Shown: in pieces, positions 58,984-64,000 of the stretch
Layout: the number at the start of each line of letters is the position of its first letter
Numbering within the stretch: the stretch's first letter is position 1
Assembly (NCBI RefSeq): GCF_900199455.1
Contig: NZ_FZQR01000012.1
Location: forward strand, 62,001-126,000
Reading direction: 5' to 3'
Source: Mesorhizobium carmichaelinearum
Lineage (GTDB): Bacteria; Pseudomonadota; Alphaproteobacteria; Rhizobiales; Rhizobiaceae
DNA length: 64,000 bases
Notes under the pieces: generated by a model
Database searches by the model: none
Told to the model about the DNA's origin: nothing
What the model saw: the letters and a program-made list of their open reading frames with translations, nothing else
Program-made: the position numbers and the translations under genes

Positions 58984-59257
58984 TGTCTTTCCCGTATTCC
59001 AAATGGTGCGGAGGCGGGCCGCATGGCGTCCTGCCGTCGCTTCATTTTGATTTAATCTGGGTTACCAAACGGTGAATTTCCCTCAACAAAAGGACGCTCA
59101 CCCCAGGAAACCGCCGCCATTCCCGCGCCGCCGCCTTGTCAGCGGCCGGCGCGACGTCCCTTCGGCGACTTGGAGGCCACGAAAGCGGCAAGAGTTTGAC
59201 TTTTCAGCCGGGCCTCCAAGCGCCTCTGTCCACAGGGCGCGCGCCACGTGAAGACGC

Positions 59258-59620
59258 TCAGCCCTTGTCGGCGATGGCGTCCTTGGCGGCCTGGCGATGC
59301 GCCGGCGTAATGTGGGCGCTGACGGCGGTGATCGCGGCGGTCAGCACGGCGATGTCGTCGGTGAAGCCGAGCCCGAAAATGAAGTCCGGGATGAGGTCAA
59401 AGGGCAGGACGAAATAGCCGAGCGCGGCCACCAATATGCCCTTAGCGCGCATCGGGGTGTTCTTGTCCATGGCGCAGTAGTAAGCGGCGACGACGTCTTC
59501 CATGAACGGGATCTGCCGTGCGGCCTTCTTGGCGGTGCGCCAGAATTTTTCGCGTACTTCGCTTTCGCCACCGAGCTTGTCGCCAAAGCCGAAGAAATCA
59601 AAACCGGGTTGTTGCGCCAT
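59258..59620 (-). CDS. YkvA family (DUF1232) membrane protein
   Basis: 120 residues. The DUF1232 signature is VAAYYCAMDKNTPMRAKGILVAALGYFVLPFDLIPDFIFGLGFTDDIAVLTAAITAV, with P-x-DLIPDF-x-x-[GF]-x-G-x-x-DD. It has two short hydrophobic helices and associates with the membrane. AAGGAG is 6 nt before the ATG at 59620. Function unknown. Upstream, 58984-59257 shows no gene. Confidence 0.9.
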   Translation of the reverse strand: MAQQPGFDFFGFGDKLGGESEVREKFWRTAKKAARQIPFMEDVVAAYYCAMDKNTPMRAKGILVAALGYFVLPFDLIPDFIFGLGFTDDIAVLTAAITAVSAHITPAHRQAAKDAIADKG

Positions 59621-59741
59621 CAATCACTCCTTGCATGCGCATCCTGGCGCATGCCTCGCGAGGCAAAATGTGGTGAAAGCCGAACCCGGCTGCAAGATGC
59701 CGATGCCGATTTGGGGGCGCCGCTCACGGCCAAGCGTACAC

Positions 59742-60038
59742 TCAGCCGCCGAAATAGCGATTCATCTTCGTCGCCAGCGCGATGTCCAGCGCCGTGACGC
59801 CGCCGGCGTCATGGGTGTTCAGCGTCACGTCCACGGTCTTGTAGACGTTTGACCAGTCGGGGTGATGGTCCATCTTTTCGGCCGCCAGCGCGACGCGGGT
59901 CATGAAGGCGAAGGCTTCGGAAAAATTCTTGAAGACGAAGCTGCGCTTGATCGAGGTGCCGTCCGTGGCCAGCGACCAGCCGCCGAGTTCGGCAAGGGCA
60001 GCAGTTATGGCGTCCTTGCTGAGTTTTTCTCTCGTCAT
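59742..60038 (-). CDS. 4a-hydroxytetrahydrobiopterin dehydratase
   Basis: 98 residues. The catalytic motif EKMDHHPDWSNVYKTVDVTLNTHDAGGVTALDIALA contains the paired His and the Pro of pterin-4a-carbinolamine dehydratases (PhhB type), with GWSLATDGTSIKRSFVFKNFSEAFAFM upstream. The enzyme recycles the pterin cofactor of aromatic hydroxylases. No hydroxylase gene is nearby. The start at 60038 gives the family length. Confidence 0.93.
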   Translation of the reverse strand: MTREKLSKDAITAALAELGGWSLATDGTSIKRSFVFKNFSEAFAFMTRVALAAEKMDHHPDWSNVYKTVDVTLNTHDAGGVTALDIALATKMNRYFGG

Positions 60039-60142
60039 GATGATTTCCCGTGCTATTTCGAATTTGACCCTCACCATACTGCAAGTCGTCCAAAAGTGCT
60101 TTGCGGTTTTGGGGTTCCAAATGCACAAACGGCGCATATCGA

Positions 60143-60649
60143 ATGAGCATAAAGCCGATAAATTCCATACTCTTCGTCTGCCTCGGCAACATCTGCCGCT
60201 CGCCATTGGCCGAAGGCGTGTTTCGCACCGCATTGGCGGAACGCGGGCGCGACATGCTGCTGGACTCTGCCGCCACCAGCGGCTGGGAGGTCGGCTCGGC
60301 CCCCGACCCTCGCTCGATCGCGATTGCCTTGCGTCACGGCATCGACATTTCCGGACAGAGGGCGCGCAAGGTCAGGCCGGAGGATTTTTCGCGTTTCGAC
60401 CTGATCCTCGGCATGGACCGCTCGAACGTCGCCGATCTCAAGGCGCTGGCGCCCGCGCGGGACCGAGTGCACCTGTTTTTAGAATTTGCGCATGGACAGG
60501 CGCGCGACGTGCCCGATCCCTATTATGACGGGCCGGAGGCCTTTGCCGAAGTCTACCGCATGATCCGCGAAGCGTCGGAGGCGCTGGCGACACGGCTGGC
60601 GGCGCGAGCGTCGGTACCCGACAGCGGCCAGGCTTCCTCGACGATATAA
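60143..60649 (+). CDS. low-molecular-weight protein-tyrosine phosphatase
   Basis: 168 residues. The P-loop CLGNICRSPLAEGVFR begins at Cys13 (nucleophile), with Arg19; the general-acid Asp lies in VPDPYYDGPEAFAEVYRMI. Cytosolic; in related bacteria such enzymes act on tyrosine kinases of polysaccharide export, but no such kinase gene is near. The last 97 nt overlap the end of the convergent thpR gene (60553-60649), so the two C-termini share DNA. Confidence 0.94.
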   Translation: MSIKPINSILFVCLGNICRSPLAEGVFRTALAERGRDMLLDSAATSGWEVGSAPDPRSIAIALRHGIDISGQRARKVRPEDFSRFDLILGMDRSNVADLKALAPARDRVHLFLEFAHGQARDVPDPYYDGPEAFAEVYRMIREASEALATRLAARASVPDSGQASSTI

Positions 60650-61149
60650 GGGCCGCCGCCGACCGAATCGCGCGACGACATCAGGACGAATCGGCCGATG
60701 CGGAAGGGCAGCGTCGAGAAATTGCCGCGCGCCGACAGATACTGGGCGACGTCCAGCGGGGTCGAATTGCGCAGCCGCGCAAGGGTGACATGCGGCATGA
60801 ACTTGCGCGGATCGGCGGGAATGCCGAGCCGCTGGCAGATGCGCTCGATCTCGCCCTGAAGCGCTGCCAGATCGGGCGAAGGGGCAGCGCCGGCCCAGAC
60901 CGCGTGCGGCTTCTTCTGGCCGAAAGCGCCGACACCGGACAAGGTCAGCGAGAAGGAGGGGCGGTGGACGCGGTCGAGCGCGTTGGCGATCTCATCGGCT
61001 ACGTGACCGGGGACATCGCCGATGAAGCGCAGCGTCAGATGGTAGTTTTCGACATCGATCCAACGGGCCCCGGGCAGGCCGCCCCGGAGCAGGGACAGCG
61101 AAAGGGCGGCGTCACGCGGAATTTCGAGGGCGGTGAAAAGACGCGGCAT
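60553..61149 (-). CDS. thpR: RNA 2',3'-cyclic phosphodiesterase (2H family)
   Basis: 198 residues. The two catalytic HxT motifs are HLTLRFIG (His37) and HVTLARLR (His120), as in LigT/ThpR proteins that hydrolyse 2',3'-cyclic phosphate ends of RNA. MPRLFTALEIP is the usual N-terminus; GGGAGG precedes the ATG at 61149. The C-terminal 32 codons overlap the convergent phosphatase gene and are Ser/Ala-rich. Confidence 0.93.
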   Translation of the reverse strand: MPRLFTALEIPRDAALSLSLLRGGLPGARWIDVENYHLTLRFIGDVPGHVADEIANALDRVHRPSFSLTLSGVGAFGQKKPHAVWAGAAPSPDLAALQGEIERICQRLGIPADPRKFMPHVTLARLRNSTPLDVAQYLSARGNFSTLPFRIGRFVLMSSRDSVGGGPYIVEEAWPLSGTDARAASRVASASDASRIMR

Positions 61150-61276
61150 GAAGAGCCTCCCTTCCTCGAATCGAACTGTCATCCCTAGCGAATCATCGAT
61201 AGTCGAATGGAGCAAGAGGTTTATTGGTCACACGCTTTGTTAAAAGTTTCCGCCAGGGAAGGCATTTTATCCGGCC

Positions 61277-61921
61277 TCACGAACCTCCAGGCACCGCCGC
61301 GATGGCCTTCTCGACCGTCGGCAGGATGCGCTCGACCATCTGGTCGACCCCCTTGGCGTTCGGATGCAGGCCATCCTCGAGCCGCAGGCCGGGCTGGCCG
61401 GCGACGCCGTCGAGGAAGAACGGATAGAGCGGAACGTCGTATGTCTTCGCCAGGTCGGGAAAGATGGCGTCGAAGGCGTTTTGATAGTCGGCCCCGAGAT
61501 TGGGCGCGGCGCGCATGCCTGCGAGCAGCACGGCGATCTTGCGCTGTTTGAGCTTGCCCAGCATCTCGTCGAGGTTCTTCCTGGTGATATCGGGCGCGAC
61601 GCCGCGCAGCATGTCGTTGGCGCCGAGTTCGAGGATGACCAGCTGGGTGCCGTCCGGCACCGACCAGTCGAGCCGCGCCAGGCCGCCGCTGGTGGTGTCG
61701 CCGGAAACGCCGGCATTGGCGACGGTCACGTCATGGCCCTTGGCCCGAAGCGCGGCCTGCAATTTGTCGGTGAAACCCTCGCCGGGCCCGAGGCCATAGC
61801 CCGCCATCAGGCTGTCACCGAACCCGACGATCTTGAAAGGCTCGGCCTGTGCCGACGAAATGGCGCCGCAAAGGGCGAGGAAAAGGATGAGCCCTGCGGC
61901 TATCTGGCGTTTGAAAGACAT
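61277..61921 (-). CDS. arylesterase / lysophospholipase (SGNH, TesA-like)
   Basis: 214 residues. Signal peptide LILFLALCGAISSAQA; then FGDSLMAGYGLGPGEGF (block I, Ser37), ANAGVSGDTTSGGLARLDW (block II), ILELGANDMLRGVAP (block III, G-x-N-D) and LEDGLHPNAKGVDQM (block V, D-x-x-H). These are the four marks of an SGNH hydrolase of the TesA type: a periplasmic thioesterase/lysophospholipase. It is divergent from the ABC transporter genes, an arrangement seen with tesA and ybbA-ybbP in many proteobacteria. Confidence 0.94.
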   Translation of the reverse strand: MSFKRQIAAGLILFLALCGAISSAQAEPFKIVGFGDSLMAGYGLGPGEGFTDKLQAALRAKGHDVTVANAGVSGDTTSGGLARLDWSVPDGTQLVILELGANDMLRGVAPDITRKNLDEMLGKLKQRKIAVLLAGMRAAPNLGADYQNAFDAIFPDLAKTYDVPLYPFFLDGVAGQPGLRLEDGLHPNAKGVDQMVERILPTVEKAIAAVPGGS

Positions 61922-62009
61922 GCGGCAGGCCCCATATGACAAAAACATTCTTCCGGGCGACGGCTTCCGGCAAGCAGAGCCTTCATCCCTGATATAGGAC
62001 GCTTTCATT

Positions 62010-62705
62010 TTGACAGAAGCCGTCATCGCGCTGAAAGACGTATCGCTGACGCTTGGCGAAGGCGCTTCGTCCGTCCACGTGCTGAAGGGCGTCAGCCTCG
62101 AGGTGGCGCGCGGCGAGGCCACCGGCATCGTCGGTCCCTCAGGGTCCGGCAAGTCGACCTTGCTGATGGTGCTGGCAGGCCTGGAACGGGTCGATTCGGG
62201 TACGGTACGAATCGCCGGCGAGTTGCTCAACGGCAAAAGCGAGGACCAGATTGCTTCGTTTCGTGGCCGAAACATTGGCATCGTGTTCCAGTCCTTCCAC
62301 CTCATCCCCAACATGACGGCGCTCGAAAATGTCGCCGTGCCGCTGGAGCTGGCCGGCCATGCCGATCCGTTTTCGGTGGCGGCGCGGGAGCTGGCGGCGG
62401 TCGGCCTGTCCGACCGCGTCACCCACTACCCCGGCGAACTTTCCGGCGGTGAACAGCAGCGCGTGGCGATCGCCCGGGCGCTGGCGCCGTCGCCGCGCAT
62501 TTTGATCGCCGACGAGCCGACCGGCAATCTCGATCAGGTGACGGGGCGGCAGGTCGCCGACCTTTTGTTCGCCAAGGCGGCCGAGCGCGGCATGACGCTG
62601 GTGCTGGTCACCCATGATCCGGCGCTCGCGGCGCGCTGCTCGCGCCAGGTGTCGATGCGCTCCGGCCGGATCGAGGCGCCGGCGCCCTTGAAGGTCACCG
62701 CCTGA
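62010..62705 (+). CDS. ABC transporter ATP-binding protein (YbbA/LolD type)
   Basis: 231 residues, TTG start. Walker A GPSGSGKST, Q-loop VFQSFHLIPNMTALEN, signature LSGGEQQRVAIARAL, Walker B ILIADEPTGNLD and the His switch LVTHDP. It closely resembles the MacB/LolD/YbbA group that works with FtsX-like permeases. The stop overlaps the permease ATG by one base (TGATG). The divergent esterase gene completes the tesA-ybbAP arrangement. Substrate unknown. Confidence 0.94.
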   Translation: MTEAVIALKDVSLTLGEGASSVHVLKGVSLEVARGEATGIVGPSGSGKSTLLMVLAGLERVDSGTVRIAGELLNGKSEDQIASFRGRNIGIVFQSFHLIPNMTALENVAVPLELAGHADPFSVAARELAAVGLSDRVTHYPGELSGGEQQRVAIARALAPSPRILIADEPTGNLDQVTGRQVADLLFAKAAERGMTLVLVTHDPALAARCSRQVSMRSGRIEAPAPLKVTA

Positions 62706-64000
62706 TGCCGCTGGCGCAGACGCTGAAGCTCGCGGTTCGCTTCTCGCTGCGCGAAATGCGCGGCGGCCTGTCCGGCTTCCTGATCTTCCTTGCCTGCATC
62801 GCGCTCGGCGTCGCGGCGATCGGCGGCGTCAATTCGGTTGCCCGTTCGATCAGTGCCGGCGTTGCCGACCAGGGCCAGACGCTGCTCGGCGGCGACCTCC
62901 GCTTCCAGATCAACCAGCGCGACGCCAGCCAGGCCGAGCGTGGCTTCCTCGACGGGCTGGGCACGGTTTCGCGCACCGCCAGCATGCGCTCGATGGCGCG
63001 CCTGGCCGACGGCTCGGACCAGGCGCTGGTCGAGGCCAAGGCGGTCGACGACGCCTATCCGCTCTACGGCGCGCTGGAAACCGAACCGAAGCTGTCGAAG
63101 CAGGAGCTGTTCGGCGAAGAGTTTGGCGTTTTCGGCGCGGCGGCGCCCGATCTGTTGTTCGAACGGCTGCATCTCACGCTCGGCGACCGGCTGAAGCTCG
63201 GCACCGCGACCTTCGAACTGCGCGCCAGGCTGGTCACCGAGCCGGATGCCGTGTCCGACGGTTTCGGCTTCGCGCCAAGGCTGATGATCTCGACCGAGGC
63301 ACTGGCGGCGACCGGACTGGTGCAGCCGGGCAGCCTGGTCGAAAATGCCTACAAGATCCTGCTGCCCGCCAACGCCGACGAGGCGCGGCTCAAGGCCATC
63401 CAGGATCAGGCGGCGAAGGATTTTCCCGAGGCCGGCTGGTCGATCCGCACGCGCAGCAATGCCGCACCCGCGCTGTCGTCCAACATCGAACGCTTCTCGC
63501 AATTCCTGACGCTGGTCGGGCTGACGGCGCTGGTGGTCGGCGGCGTCGGCGTCGCCAATGCGGTGCGCGCCTATCTCGACGGCAAACGCGGCGTCATCGC
63601 CACCTTCAAGAGCCTGGGCGCTTCCGGCGGCTTCGTCTTTGCCGTCTATCTGGTGCAGATCATGATCATCGCCGCGCTTGGCATCGTTCTCGGTCTCTTG
63701 CTCGGCGCGCTGATGCCCTTTGTAGCGAGTGCTGCGCTCCAATCCGTCATTCCGGTGCCGGCGGAGGGCGGCTTCTATCCCGGCGCGCTCGCCATGGCGG
63801 CGCTGTTCGGCCTGCTGGTGACGCTGGCCTTCGCGCTGTTGCCGCTTGGCCGCGCCCGCGATGTGCCGGCGACGGCGCTGTTCCGCGAGATGGGGCTGGA
63901 AGGCCGTGGCCTGCCGCGCCCGGTCTATATTGCATCGGCCATCGGCATCGCGCTGCTCTTGGCGGCGCTGGCCATCCTGTTTTCCGGCGACCAGCGCATC
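62705..64000 (+). CDS. ABC transporter permease (YbbP/FtsX-like), 3' end outside window
   Basis: At least 432 codons, open at the right edge. LAVRFSLREMRGGLSGFLIFLACIALGVAAIGGVNSVARSI is the first membrane helix with the periplasmic linker, then a periplasmic domain of about 200 residues, FLTLVGLTALVVGGVGVANAVRAYLDGKRGVIATFKSLGASGGFVFAVYLVQIMIIAALGIVLGLLLGALM (an FtsX domain), and further helices. This is the long YbbP-type permease that pairs with YbbA. ATG at 62705 overlaps the ATPase stop. Confidence 0.92.
   Translation, partial: MPLAQTLKLAVRFSLREMRGGLSGFLIFLACIALGVAAIGGVNSVARSISAGVADQGQTLLGGDLRFQINQRDASQAERGFLDGLGTVSRTASMRSMARLADGSDQALVEAKAVDDAYPLYGALETEPKLSKQELFGEEFGVFGAAAPDLLFERLHLTLGDRLKLGTATFELRARLVTEPDAVSDGFGFAPRLMISTEALAATGLVQPGSLVENAYKILLPANADEARLKAIQDQAAKDFPEAGWSIRTRSNAAPALSSNIERFSQFLTLVGLTALVVGGVGVANAVRAYLDGKRGVIATFKSLGASGGFVFAVYLVQIMIIAALGIVLGLLLGALMPFVASAALQSVIPVPAEGGFYPGALAMAALFGLLVTLAFALLPLGRARDVPATALFREMGLEGRGLPRPVYIASAIGIALLLAALAILFSGDQRI

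Overview
The window looks like a chromosomal segment of a high-G+C alphaproteobacterium of the Rhizobiales, most likely Mesorhizobium or a close relative. Reasons: an imuA-imuB-dnaE2 cassette behind a perfect alphaproteobacterial SOS box (GAAC-N7-GAAC); promoters of the CTTGAC-N17-CTATAT type; a chorismate mutase gene between ffh and rpsP; and dense mosaic palindromic intergenic repeats of the rhizobial kind. The genus is inferred; no 16S gene is present.

Layout. 1-6.5 kb: a probable cell-surface cluster made of a giant beta-helix repeat protein (cut by the left edge), three tandem phage-tail-collar paralogues, a PLL-like beta-propeller and a GNAT acetyltransferase. 6.6-13.7 kb: a metallopeptidase, a LysE exporter and the SOS mutasome imuA-imuB-dnaE2. 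14-16.9 kb: Trm112, a Lon-N domain protein, a CnoX-like chaperedoxin, a ProXp-ala-type editing deacylase and tRNA-Gly(GCC). 17-18.2 kb: an A+T-richer VapB45/VapC45-like toxin-antitoxin pair directly behind the tRNA. 18.2-28.4 kb: SapC, DUF6916, DUF1737, a CoA-ester lyase, a broken DUF4173 gene with a two-component system, an FAD oxidoreductase, an ArsR/SRPBCC operon and a GNAT protein. 28.5-45.6 kb: leuD, leuB and asd (asd behind a candidate Thr/Lys leader peptide and attenuator), RidA, VOC, SRPBCC-MarR, a cold-shock/DUF805 fusion, a glycosyltransferase, a DEAD-box helicase, then rpsP, chorismate mutase and ffh. 45.7-46.4 kb: an insertion-sequence scar with an orphan gene. 46.6-64 kb: secreted and envelope proteins, argG, a frameshifted MHYT-GGDEF-EAL protein, a second LysE exporter, rlmN with two small membrane proteins, a Met-rich secreted protein, an IalB-like protein, a pterin dehydratase, a low-Mr phosphatase, thpR, a TesA-like esterase and an ABC transporter cut by the right edge.

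How the genes work together. The mutasome is one SOS-controlled unit with overlapping genes. leuD and leuB belong to leucine synthesis and asd to the Lys/Thr/Met branch point. The two SRPBCC-regulator pairs look autoregulated, each with a palindrome in its promoter. The DUF4173 gene, response regulator and kinase form one transcription unit.

Caveats. At least three genes (DUF4173, one SRPBCC, MHYT-GGDEF-EAL) are interrupted by single frameshifts although both parts are well conserved; two others have suspicious 5' ends. Either the assembly carries indel errors or this strain is losing these functions. All family names are recognised by eye; no database search was run.
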